Shown here: positions 1 to 6,949 of the stretch, in pieces
Position numbering within the stretch: the stretch's first letter is position 1
How the letters are laid out: every line of letters begins with the position of its first letter
From: Paracoccaceae bacterium
GTDB taxonomy: Bacteria > Pseudomonadota > Alphaproteobacteria > Rhodobacterales > Rhodobacteraceae
DNA length: 9,248 nt
Direction: 5' to 3'
Assembly: GCA_015487255.1 (NCBI GenBank)
Contig: WFQA01000164.1
Location: 1 to 9,248, forward strand
Made by a program: the position numbers and the translations under genes
The notes under the pieces: generated by a model
The model's database searches: none
What the model was told of the DNA's origin: nothing
The model's input: only the letters and a program-made list of their open reading frames with translations

Positions 1-807
1 ACCCCGGTGCCGTGCATCCGGTGTAACGAAAGAGTGAAATTTGTTGATCTGATGGCAACCGCGCGGGATCTGGGGGCGGATTGCATGGCGACCGGGCATT
101 ACATTCAGCGCAAAACCGGCGCGCACGGCCCCGAGCTGCACCGCGCGGCGGATTTTGACCGTGACCAGAGCTATTTTCTGTTTTCCACCACGCCGGCGCA
201 GCTGGATTATCTGCGCTTCCCGTTGGGCCACTTGAAATCCAAGGCTGAAACCCGGGCGCTGGCGGCGGAATTCGGGCTTTCGGTAGCGGATAAGCCCGAT
301 AGCCAGGATATCTGCTTTGTGCCCAATGGCTCCTATGCCGATGTGATCGAAAAGCTGCGCCCCGGGGCTGCCGAGCCGGGGGATATCGTTGACCTTGCAG
401 GCAATGTACTGGGCCAGCATAAAGGCGTGCTGCGCTATACTATCGGCCAGCGGCGCGGGCTGGGCATTGGTGGTGGCGAGCCGCTTTATGTGGTCAAGCT
501 CGATGCGGATGAACGGCAGGTGGTTGTTGGTCCGGCCAGCGCGCTGACCACCCGCGAAGTCGCGCTGAAAGAGATAAACTGGCTGGGGGATGGCGCATTT
601 GTGGAGGCTCCGGCGGATGGCTGGGAGGTAGCGGTAAAGGTGCGCTCCACCCGCCCGCCAATTCCGGCACGGTTATTGCCGACGGGGCCGGATACGGCAC
701 GGGTTGAGCTGCTCTCGGCCGAGGCCGGGGTCTCTCCGGGGCAGGCCTGTGTGTTTTATGCCCCGACGGGCAGCCGGGTGCTGGGTGGCGGCTGGATTAC
801 CGGTTAG
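1..807 (+). CDS. mnmA: tRNA-specific 2-thiouridylase MnmA, 3' part only (partial at window start)
   Basis: MnmA uses ATP and a persulfide sulfur to thiolate U34 at the wobble position of tRNA-Lys, -Glu and -Gln in the cytoplasm. The reading frame is open from base 1, so the true start lies upstream; the GTG at position 7 is an internal Val codon and not the start. Visible family motifs are PCIRCNERVKF at 10-42, whose second Cys (22-24) matches the catalytic nucleophile (Cys102 of the E. coli enzyme), then ATGHY at 88-102, DRDQSYFLF around 160-186, and DSQDICFV at 298-321. The Cys at 313-315 matches the persulfide-carrying Cys199. RYTIGQRRGLGI and the later beta-barrel segment form the tRNA-binding C-terminal part, ending in GGGWI. 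The N-terminal PP-loop ATPase motif is outside the window. The gene converges on the DMT transporter gene, with only 22 bp between the stop codons. Confidence 0.95.
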   Translation, partial: TPVPCIRCNERVKFVDLMATARDLGADCMATGHYIQRKTGAHGPELHRAADFDRDQSYFLFSTTPAQLDYLRFPLGHLKSKAETRALAAEFGLSVADKPDSQDICFVPNGSYADVIEKLRPGAAEPGDIVDLAGNVLGQHKGVLRYTIGQRRGLGIGGGEPLYVVKLDADERQVVVGPASALTTREVALKEINWLGDGAFVEAPADGWEVAVKVRSTRPPIPARLLPTGPDTARVELLSAEAGVSPGQACVFYAPTGSRVLGGGWITG

Positions 808-808
808 C

Positions 809-829
809 GGTGCGTGGGGACCACGCACC
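809..829. terminator. Perfect 9-bp hairpin between convergent genes, probable bidirectional terminator
   Basis: GGTGCGTGG (809-817), loop GGA (818-820) and CCACGCACC (821-829) form a perfect GC-rich stem. It sits just after the mnmA stop (805-807) and abuts the stop codon of the opposing transporter gene (830-832). No U-tract follows on either strand, so termination is inferred from the position and the stem strength. Confidence 0.6.
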
Positions 830-1717
830 CTACGGTTTGGCTTTGTTGCGTGGCTGCACCAGCGCGATGCCCAGCAGCATCAACCCCAGCGCGGCCCAGA
901 CCCAGAGCGAGTAGCGCTCCCCAAGAAAGATCATCGAAATAACCACCCCCCAGCCGGTGACCAGATAAGCCACCTGTGAAGAAAACACCGGCCCGGTGCG
1001 GCGGATCAGCCAGATATAGCCAACATAAGCGGTAGCATTGAGCGAAGCCGCCACCACAATCGCCCATTCCGGCGCGGCCCATGGCTGCACCGGGTTTATC
1101 CACTGCCCGGATGCCAGCGCCAATGGCAGGGTAAAAACCACCCCCACCAGCGTTGAGCCAAACATCACCTGCACCGCATCAAGCCCGTGATTGCCCATAT
1201 AGGTGAGGAAATTCCCCTCCATGCCGTAAAGCAGAGGCGCGACCATCATCAGCAGCACAAAGCCGTATTTCGCAGGGTCGGGCAGGCTGGCTTCCGGCCC
1301 GATCAACAAGGCAATCGCCAGCGCACCACATAAAGCGCCAGAAATGCGCAACACGGAAAGCTTTTCATAGCCCATGGCCAGCGCAATCGGCATGGAAAAC
1401 AGCGGCACCAGCGCGATGATGATCGAGATGATTCCGGCAGGCAACTCGGCACTGGCAGTGTAGGAAAAATAATTGGGCAGCACCGCACCAAGCAAAGCCA
1501 CCCCGATATAGACCGGTAGATGCCGCCGCCTGAAATGCAGCCGTTTGCCCCGGATGCGCTGGATAATATAGGCCAAAACAACCCCGATAACCATCTGCCA
1601 AACCATAATGCCAAAAGGCTTATAGCCGCTGGAAACCGCAATCTTGGTGATCGGAAACACCGCCCCCCAGACCATCCCGATGATGATCAGTGCGCCGTAA
1701 TTTTGCAGGGATTTCAA
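830..1717 (-). CDS. DMT-superfamily (EamA) inner-membrane transporter
   Basis: The 295-residue protein is very hydrophobic, with about ten membrane segments arranged as two EamA repeats (about residues 5-140 and 152-288). This is the usual size and layout of the drug/metabolite transporter superfamily. Family-like features include NYGALIIIGMVWGAVFPITK in the first helix, the LVPLFSMPIALAMG segment ending repeat one, and an ending of the FLGERYSLWVWAALGLML type, where a Gly-Glu (GE) pair precedes the last helix. The substrate cannot be read from sequence; metabolite or amino-acid export is only a family-level guess. The start is TTG at 1717-1715. It overlaps the stop of the upstream YmdB-family gene as TTGA, which suggests translational coupling. 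The next in-frame ATG (Met15) would cut into helix 1, so TTG is preferred. No strong Shine-Dalgarno sequence is seen. Confidence 0.88.
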   Translation of the reverse strand: MKSLQNYGALIIIGMVWGAVFPITKIAVSSGYKPFGIMVWQMVIGVVLAYIIQRIRGKRLHFRRRHLPVYIGVALLGAVLPNYFSYTASAELPAGIISIIIALVPLFSMPIALAMGYEKLSVLRISGALCGALAIALLIGPEASLPDPAKYGFVLLMMVAPLLYGMEGNFLTYMGNHGLDAVQVMFGSTLVGVVFTLPLALASGQWINPVQPWAAPEWAIVVAASLNATAYVGYIWLIRRTGPVFSSQVAYLVTGWGVVISMIFLGERYSLWVWAALGLMLLGIALVQPRNKAKP

Positions 1718-2529
1718 AGTGGCGCCGGGCCTTGTTGCGCCAAAAGCCCACCCACACGCACCGGCTCGATACGCGTGGCCTTACCCATATCGGTTTCGAT
1801 ATAAGCCCCGCAAAGCGTGGCTTCGCCGGTGGCGGGGGTAAAGCGGCCCTTGCCCATGCCGGTCAAAAACCGCCGCAGCGGCTCCAGCGGTTCCATGCCG
1901 ATCACCGAGTTATAGTCGCCACACATGCCGGCATCACTCAGGCAGGCGGTGCCATTTGCCAGAATGCGGGCATCCGCCGTCGGCACATGGGTATGGGTGC
2001 CCACCACCAGCGAGGCCCGGCCATCCAGCCAATGCCCCATCGCCATTTTCTCCGAGGTCGCCTCGGCATGAAAATCAACAATCACCGCATCGGCCACCTG
2101 CCCCAGCGGTGCGGTTTTCAATGCCGTATCCAGCGCCGAAAACGGATCATCAAACGGGCGTTTCATAAACACCTGCCCAAGCGCCTGCGCCACCAGCACC
2201 TTCTTGCCGCCCGGCGCATCAAACAGCCGCGCCCCGCCCCCCGGCGCCGCCTTGGCAAAATTCAGCGGGCGCAAGATGCGCGGCTCTTTTTCAATGGTGC
2301 TGAGCATCTCGCGCTGGTCAAATGCGTGATCCCCAAGCGTGACCACATCCGCTCCGGCCTCAAACAGCCCCTGCGCATGGGCCGCACTCAACCCCATGCC
2401 GCCAGTGGCGTTTTCACCATTGACCACAATAAAATCAAGCTGCCACGCCTCGCGCAGCTTTGGCAGATGCGCGGCAATGGCCTTGCGCCCGGCCCGGCCC
2501 ATCACATCACCTAAAAACAGAATTTTCAT
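1714..2529 (-). CDS. YmdB-family metallophosphoesterase (TIGR00282 type)
   Basis: The 271-residue protein matches the YmdB family throughout. In B. subtilis this family is a di-metal 2',3'-cyclic-nucleotide phosphodiesterase affecting biofilm and motility decisions. The start MKILFLGDVMGRAGR gives metal ligand Asp8; VVNGENATGG gives Glu39 and Asn40; VDFHAEATSEK gives His154; VGTHTHVPTAD gives His179 and His181. At the remaining ligand position the family usually has Asn (as GNH); here it is Asp67 in TLGDHAFDQ, a conservative change that could still bind metal. The length is normal (about 260-275) and no signal peptide is seen, so it is probably cytoplasmic. The ATG at 2529 has no strong Shine-Dalgarno sequence. 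It is the first gene of a two-gene unit with the DMT transporter (4-bp overlap) and is divergent from fliG across 105 bp. Its cellular role in alphaproteobacteria is not established here. Confidence 0.92.
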   Translation of the reverse strand: MKILFLGDVMGRAGRKAIAAHLPKLREAWQLDFIVVNGENATGGMGLSAAHAQGLFEAGADVVTLGDHAFDQREMLSTIEKEPRILRPLNFAKAAPGGGARLFDAPGGKKVLVAQALGQVFMKRPFDDPFSALDTALKTAPLGQVADAVIVDFHAEATSEKMAMGHWLDGRASLVVGTHTHVPTADARILANGTACLSDAGMCGDYNSVIGMEPLEPLRRFLTGMGKGRFTPATGEATLCGAYIETDMGKATRIEPVRVGGLLAQQGPAPL

Positions 2530-2634
2530 GGCTCAAACTGGTAGCGGCGAATATCGACCCACACAAGGTAATCTTTACCTCACGTTCAGATTTATCTGCG
2601 ATGTAGGGATAAGTTTACGAAAAATAGTCGAGAT
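2530..2634. promoter_or_regulatory. Divergent intergenic region between the YmdB-family gene and fliG, with two dyads
   Basis: Both flanking genes must start transcription from this 105-bp AT-richer gap unless fliG is read from elsewhere. Two dyads lie here: AGGTAA-TCT-TTACCT at 2566-2580 and CAGAT-TT-ATCTG at 2587-2598. They could be operators, small hairpins or chance. I could not place a convincing -35/-10 pair, a sigma-54 (GG-N10-GC) site, a sigma-28 site or a full CtrA box (TTAA-N7-TTAA). Confidence 0.4.
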
Positions 2635-3681
2635 ATGCCTCAAACAGCCCTTAAAACCCAGCAGCAGGCCGCGGTCAGCAGCCTCACCCAGCGCCAGAAA
2701 GCGGCGATTGTTGTCAAGCTGCTGGTTGGCGGCGGGGTCTCGCTTGACGAGCTGGATCTCGACGCGGATGCGATCTGGAAAATCACCAACGCCATGGCCG
2801 GGCTTGGGGTGGTGGGCAAGGATGTGGTTGATGGCGTGACAGCCGAGTTTATCCTCGAGATGGAGCGCATGGGGCTGGTTTTCGAGCGGGATATCGATGG
2901 CTCGCTGAAAGCCATGGAAGGCAAGATCGACCCCGACACCCTGAGCAAGATCAAGGCACGGCAAACCGGCTCGGCCGAGGAAAAGGCCTGGCAATATATA
3001 TCTGCAACCGATGGCGAGGTGCTGGCGCTGCGCATCGCGGCTGAAAACCCGCGCGTGGGGGCGGTGATCCTCTCCAAGCTTGATCCGGCAAAATCGGCCG
3101 AGATCGTCGGGCAGATAGATCAGGACGCCGCCAAGGCGATTTTGGCGGCGATTACCAAAACCACCTCCGTCAAGCCGGCGGTTGTCAACCGTATCGGCAT
3201 CGCGCTGGCGGACAGCCTGCAAGATAAAGGCGGCGCGGGGGCGTTTGAGGAAAGTGCGGCCGAGCGGATCGGGGCGATTCTCAATGTATCGCAAAGCGAT
3301 TTCCGCGACAGCATTCTGGGCAGTTTTGAGAGTGAGGACCCGGAGGCCGCCGGGCAGATCAGGCGGCTGATGTTTACTTTCGAGGATATCCCCAGCCGGA
3401 TTGTTGGCCGCGATATCTCCAAAGTGCTGCGCGGGGTGGATGACGAAACCCTGGTGATGGCGCTTTCCGGTGCGGCGCAAACCGCGCCAGCGGTGAAAGA
3501 GTTTATCATGTCCAACATCTCCTCCCGCCTTGCCGAGCAGATCGAGGAAAGTATTCAGGAGCGCGGCGCGGTGAAACCAAAAGACGCGGATATGGCGATG
3601 ACCCAGGTGGTGATCGCGATCAAGGCATTGGAGAAATCCGGCGAGATCACCCTGATCGTGCCCGAGGAAGAGGAGGAATAG
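2635..3681 (+). CDS. fliG: Flagellar motor switch protein FliG (diverged type)
   Basis: FliG forms the upper C-ring ring of the flagellar switch, couples to the stator through its C-terminal domain and binds FliM through its middle domain. The 348 residues match the family in order. An N-terminal LTQRQKAAIVVKLL segment (residues 17-30) comes first. A middle-domain ENPRVGAVILSKLDP (137-151) replaces the usual EHPQxxAxILSxLxP. The C-terminal domain starts MFTFEDIPSRIVGRDISKVL (246-265), and its torque helix (SNISSRLAEQIEESIQERG) and KALEKSGEI follow. By alignment to E. coli, Arg281 is kept (Arg298), Asp288 is Glu305 and Arg297 is Lys314, but Lys264 is Ser278 and Asp289 is Ser306. A three-residue insertion lies between Ser278 and Arg298. 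The protein ends in an acidic EEEEE tail. The ATG at 2635 has no clear Shine-Dalgarno sequence. It abuts the FliM-family gene directly. Confidence 0.9.
   Translation: MPQTALKTQQQAAVSSLTQRQKAAIVVKLLVGGGVSLDELDLDADAIWKITNAMAGLGVVGKDVVDGVTAEFILEMERMGLVFERDIDGSLKAMEGKIDPDTLSKIKARQTGSAEEKAWQYISATDGEVLALRIAAENPRVGAVILSKLDPAKSAEIVGQIDQDAAKAILAAITKTTSVKPAVVNRIGIALADSLQDKGGAGAFEESAAERIGAILNVSQSDFRDSILGSFESEDPEAAGQIRRLMFTFEDIPSRIVGRDISKVLRGVDDETLVMALSGAAQTAPAVKEFIMSNISSRLAEQIEESIQERGAVKPKDADMAMTQVVIAIKALEKSGEITLIVPEEEEE
3671..3676 (+). promoter_or_regulatory. Shine-Dalgarno site that fixes the GTG start of the FliM-family gene
   Basis: AGGAGG lies inside the last codons of fliG (the Glu-rich tail), five bases before the GTG at 3682. 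It is one of the strongest ribosome-binding sites in the window and supports GTG, rather than a later ATG, as the start. Confidence 0.75.
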
Positions 3682-4644
3682 GTGGAAAATTCCGTGCTCA
3701 GGCGCAAGCTCAAACCAGCCGGCACCCAGCCCGAGCCGGACCCGGCAGCGGATGGGCTGGGCGGCGTGATGGCCAAATCAGCCTCGGTAGTTGGGTTGGT
3801 GGAGCTTGAGGCCCAGTTGGAGGCCCACAGCCACAAGGCGCGGCTGACCGAACCGGCTGAATTTATTGAATCCCTGCCCGAAAACGGCCTCTATTACCGG
3901 CTTGAATGCGAAGTGGAGGCGCAAATCGGCCTGCTCTGCCTTGACCCGGCCCTGATCAACGCGCTGGACGATGTGCTGACCGGCGAACTGGATGAGGTTG
4001 CATCCGCATGCAACCGCGCCCCAACCGCGGTGGACGAGGCTCTGTGCCGCCCTTATCTGGACGGGATGCTGACAGAATTCGCCGCGATTTTGCGCGAATT
4101 ACGCGAGGGTAAACCCACACAAACCTACCAGACCGCCGGTGTTGAGCGCGAACCCTCCCCGCACCAGTTTCCCGAAGAACCATATTTGGTGCTGGCGCTG
4201 GAGATCGATATTTGCTGTGGGGCGCGCAAGGGCAATTGCACCTTCATGATTCCGGCGTGCGATACCGAGTTTACCAGCGCTATGCCCCGCCCCGGCGAAA
4301 ATACCTCAAGCTGGAAAGCCGCGCTGCAAACAGCGCTTAATGCCGCCCCGGCCAGCCTTGATGTGGTGCTTTATCGCAAGCAAATGCAGATCGGCAATAT
4401 ATTGCGCCTCAAGGTTGGCGATGTGCTGGAGGTTCCGGCGCGTGCACTTGAAAACCTTTCGATTGAAAGCCAAAAAGGCGTAATCCGCAGCAGCCTGATG
4501 CGCGCCCGCCTTGGAGAATATCAGGAGATGCGGGCGGCCAAGGTCACCCAGATCGGTGAGCTTGCGAGCAATCCGGAGCCAGCAAGATTATTGGCTGGTG
4601 AAGTATTGGCAGATGAGGCCGCCGCCTCCGAAATAAAGGTCTGA
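3682..4644 (+). CDS. FliM/FliN-family flagellar motor switch protein (SPOA domain)
   Basis: The 320-residue protein has a C-terminal SPOA (FliN/FliM-C) domain at about residues 222-290, recognisable from LDVVLYRKQMQIGNILRLK followed by VGDVLEVP and then a run of short beta-strands. Such domains form the lower C-ring. With fliG immediately upstream (the GTG start directly follows the fliG TAG) and a FliM-like length, it most likely acts as FliM. The N terminus (ENSVLRRKLKPAG, then a Pro/Asp-rich linker to about residue 27) lacks the classical FliM motif of the LSQ-EIDALL type that binds phosphorylated CheY. The middle region (about 55-215) lacks an obvious GGXG motif. The last 30 residues form an Ala/Glu-rich tail. 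I leave the symbol blank because FliM identity rests on context, size and the SPOA domain only. Confidence 0.78.
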   Translation: MENSVLRRKLKPAGTQPEPDPAADGLGGVMAKSASVVGLVELEAQLEAHSHKARLTEPAEFIESLPENGLYYRLECEVEAQIGLLCLDPALINALDDVLTGELDEVASACNRAPTAVDEALCRPYLDGMLTEFAAILRELREGKPTQTYQTAGVEREPSPHQFPEEPYLVLALEIDICCGARKGNCTFMIPACDTEFTSAMPRPGENTSSWKAALQTALNAAPASLDVVLYRKQMQIGNILRLKVGDVLEVPARALENLSIESQKGVIRSSLMRARLGEYQEMRAAKVTQIGELASNPEPARLLAGEVLADEAAASEIKV

Positions 4645-4739
4645 GATTGGGCCAAACAGGGTGGATAGATGTATGGAAAATTATGTGACACTTGCGTGAT
4701 AAAAAACACTGCCGATCAAGCAATCTAAGTCAAATTTGA
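4645..4739. other. AT-rich non-coding stretch after the FliM-family gene
   Basis: No gene is supported here. The base composition is clearly more AT-rich than the flanks. It contains a run of six A (4701-4706 region) and the 10-bp palindrome TCAAATTTGA (4730-4739). I see no GC hairpin with a U-run that would end the fliG-fliM transcript right after the stop codon. It may hold a promoter, but no convincing pair of boxes was found. Confidence 0.4.
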
Positions 4740-4960
4740 GTCATTCAAGCCGGCACGGCAGGACTGCCGAGCGCCAGCGAGGCCAGGGCCGTCGGCAAAC
4801 GTGTTTTTGGCTATGCCAAAAACCTGCCTTTGCCGAGCGGGTGGGCGCAGCGGGCGTTTGCCGGTTTTTCCCAGGGTTGAAGCCCGCCCCGAGGCAAAGG
4901 CACACCACACCACAGATTGGGCGCATTTGCCATATGCCCAAGAAGAAAATTGAACAGGCA
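4740..4960. repeat. GC-rich intergenic block dense in inverted repeats; possible dispersed repeat or structured RNA
   Basis: Several nested dyads are visible: CGGCA-GGAC-TGCCG at 4756-4769; a perfect 9-bp stem GTTTTTGGC-TAT-GCCAAAAAC at 4803-4823; and around it a 7-bp outer stem CGGCAAA (4793-4799) with TTTGCCG (4829-4835). A further TTTGCCGG lies at 4857-4864. An imperfect stem, TGGGCGCAT with ATATGCCCA, lies at about 4918-4940. Open frames exist on both strands but show no protein-like composition. The CACGGCAGG...CGGCAAA spacing resembles the minus strand of the 99-bp repeats near the tRNA (CACGGCAGG, 27 bases, CGGCAAA there; 30 bases here), so both may belong to a loose intergenic repeat family. 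That link is inference. Confidence 0.4.
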
Positions 4961-4988
4961 AAAGAATCACGTTAATTCCTTGCAGGCC

Positions 4989-5016
4989 TGAAATGCCACC
5001 CGAGGGTGGCATTTCA
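4989..5016. terminator. 12-bp hairpin, probable terminator of the acyl-CoA synthetase gene and possibly bidirectional
   Basis: A perfect stem, TGAAATGCCACC (4989-5000) with GGTGGCATTTCA (5005-5016), closes on a CGAG tetraloop. It lies 28 bp past the stop of the minus-strand acyl-CoA synthetase gene. The plus-strand side is followed by ATTT; the minus-strand side has no U-run. It could stop transcripts from either direction, including read-through from fliG and the FliM-family gene. Confidence 0.7.
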
Positions 5017-5044
5017 ATTTAGCAAAGGATCATGGACCAAAAGA

Positions 5045-6940
5045 TCAGGGTTTGATTTCGTCCCACGGGCGGGCAAAATCGCCCAGCACGGCGGTGATGG
5101 CCTCGTCGGAAACATCCGCACTGCCCTTTTTCACCTTCGCCACCAACCCGCGCTTTTTATCCTCGACCGCTTCGGGCACTGTGGCATCCACGCCGGCTTC
5201 CTGCAACGCGGCGGTATAGACGCGGGCGATGGCCAGCTTGCGCAGATCGTTTTTCAGAATCTTGCCAACAGCGGTTTTTGGCAACTCGGCCACAATTTCC
5301 ACATATTTTGGAATTGCCGCGCGCTCGTCCACATTGGCTTTCAGGTGCTCCATAAGCTCTTCATTGGTTACATTCGCGCCTTCGACCACCTCGACATAAA
5401 CACAAGGAACCTCGCCGGAATGGGCATCAGGCTGGCCGATCGCCCCCGAAAGCGCCACCGCCGGGTGGCCGGCCAATGCATCCTCGATCGTGGCCGGGTC
5501 AATATTGTGGCCACCACGGATGATCAGGTCTTTGGCGCGCCCGGTGATCCAGATAAAACCATCCGCATCCATCCGGCCCAGATCACCTGTGCGCAGGTGG
5601 GTGCCATTGGCAAACAGGCCGATGTTTTTATCCGCCTCCACATAGGTGGCACCAACCACCACGCCGGGGTTGGCCACGCAAATCTCGCCAACCTCGTCCA
5701 CCCCGCGCTCGGCTATGATTTTGCCCGCCGGATCGCAATCCAGAATTTTCACGTCGGAATAAGGAAACGGCAGGCCAACCGAGCCGATCTTGCGCTCGCC
5801 CGCCACCGGGTTGATCGAAATCAGACAGGTGGCCTCGGTCATGCCGTAGCCCTCCAATATCCGCACGCCAGTGGCTTTTTCAAACTTTTTGAACAGCTCC
5901 ACCGGCAGGGGGGCCGAGCCGCAAAGCGCGTATTTCAGGCAGGAGACATCGGCATTGACCTCGCGCTGCATCAGCGCCGCCACCGCTGTGGGCACGGTCA
6001 CCATGAAGCTGGCCTGATGGCGCTCGATCAGTTTCCAGAAATTGTCAAACACCCCGTCGCCGCGATAACCCTGCGGTGTGGGCATAACCATTTGCGCGCC
6101 CGAGGCGATGCAGGTCATCAATATCGGGTAAGCGGCAAAAACATGGAACATCGGCAACGGGCAGAGCAGCACATCTTCCGAGGTGATAATCTGGTATTCG
6201 GCACACCAGCCATTATAGATCATGCCCGAGAAACGGTGCTGCGCCACTTTGGGCATGCCGGTGGTGCCGCCAGTGTGGAAATAGGCGGCGATACGGTCTT
6301 CGTCGCTTTCCACCCAGTTCAGTGTTTTGCTTTGCTTGTCCAACTCCTCGTTGAAATTCAGCACCTTGGCAGAGTGTTTTGCCTCGACCTTGGGCCGCAA
6401 AAGCGGAATGAGCCAGGCCAGGGGGGGCTTGAGGTAACGCTTGAGGTCAACCTCCAGAATGGTTTTCACATCCGGGGCCAGCGCCACGGCTTCGGCCACC
6501 AGTTGCGCCACTTCGGTTTTGGGGAAAGGCGCAAGGGTCACCACCACTTTTGCCCCGGTTTCGCGCAGGATGGAGCCGATTTGCTCAGCCGAAAGCAACG
6601 GGTTGATCGGGTTAACGATGCCCGCCGTGGCCCCGCCGATAAAGGTCAGCACTGCCTCGTTACAGTTGGGCAGGATATAGGCCACCACATCTTTTTCGCC
6701 GACACCGAGCGAGCGGAACAGGTTGGCGCTCTGGGCTACACGCTCGCGCAGGGCGGCCCATGTAAAGGTTTCTTCCGGGTCTTTTGGCCCGGATTTGAGC
6801 ATGAATGTCAGCGCTTTTTGCTGCGGGTATTTATCGGCGGTCTGGGAAAGCAGCTCAAACAGGGTATTGGCGCTCCAACGCCCAGATACATCCATCTCTT
6901 GTTCAACGGCACGCTTTTCGGCAATCGTCGCAATTTTCAC
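5045..6940 (-). CDS. AMP-forming acyl-CoA synthetase (ANL superfamily)
   Basis: The protein activates a carboxylic acid to acyl-AMP and then to acyl-CoA. The 631 residues carry all the adenylate-forming core motifs: A3 phosphate loop YFHTGGTTGMPK (220-231), with Gly where the consensus TSGTTG has Ser; A5 EGYGMTEAT (363-371); A7 LRTGDLGRMD (449-458, ribose-binding Asp453); A8 hinge GRAKDLIIRGGHNI (467-480); and A10 PKTAVGKILK with catalytic Lys560. A 60-residue Ala/Val/Lys tail follows the A10 motif, and there is no signal peptide. The chain length of the acid cannot be read from sequence; medium/long-chain fatty acid is plausible. The start is GTG at 6940, chosen because GGAGG lies nine bases upstream. 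An ATG at 6948 is out of frame and meets a stop after three codons. It lies 75 bp downstream of the ABC exporter on the same strand and may be co-transcribed with it. Confidence 0.93.
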   Translation of the reverse strand: MKIATIAEKRAVEQEMDVSGRWSANTLFELLSQTADKYPQQKALTFMLKSGPKDPEETFTWAALRERVAQSANLFRSLGVGEKDVVAYILPNCNEAVLTFIGGATAGIVNPINPLLSAEQIGSILRETGAKVVVTLAPFPKTEVAQLVAEAVALAPDVKTILEVDLKRYLKPPLAWLIPLLRPKVEAKHSAKVLNFNEELDKQSKTLNWVESDEDRIAAYFHTGGTTGMPKVAQHRFSGMIYNGWCAEYQIITSEDVLLCPLPMFHVFAAYPILMTCIASGAQMVMPTPQGYRGDGVFDNFWKLIERHQASFMVTVPTAVAALMQREVNADVSCLKYALCGSAPLPVELFKKFEKATGVRILEGYGMTEATCLISINPVAGERKIGSVGLPFPYSDVKILDCDPAGKIIAERGVDEVGEICVANPGVVVGATYVEADKNIGLFANGTHLRTGDLGRMDADGFIWITGRAKDLIIRGGHNIDPATIEDALAGHPAVALSGAIGQPDAHSGEVPCVYVEVVEGANVTNEELMEHLKANVDERAAIPKYVEIVAELPKTAVGKILKNDLRKLAIARVYTAALQEAGVDATVPEAVEDKKRGLVAKVKKGSADVSDEAITAVLGDFARPWDEIKP

Positions 6941-6949
6941 GGTTTCATT

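Noticed and set aside
1690..2514. 274-codon plus-strand open frame opposite the YmdB-family gene
   Set aside because: A shadow frame: rich in His, Arg and Pro, while the minus strand carries the complete motif set of a known family.
2530..2634. Sigma-54 or CtrA-type flagellar promoter before fliG
   Set aside because: No GG-N10-GC pair or TTAA-N7-TTAA could be found in the gap.
2575..3480. 301-codon minus-strand open frame opposite fliG
   Set aside because: The plus-strand frame matches FliG along its full length; the antisense frame has no domain and composition typical of shadows.
4736..4975. Plus-strand open frame of 79 codons, and minus-strand frames over the same stretch
   Set aside because: TTG start without a Shine-Dalgarno sequence, Arg/Gln/Cys-rich composition typical of GC-rich non-coding DNA, and overlap with inverted repeats.
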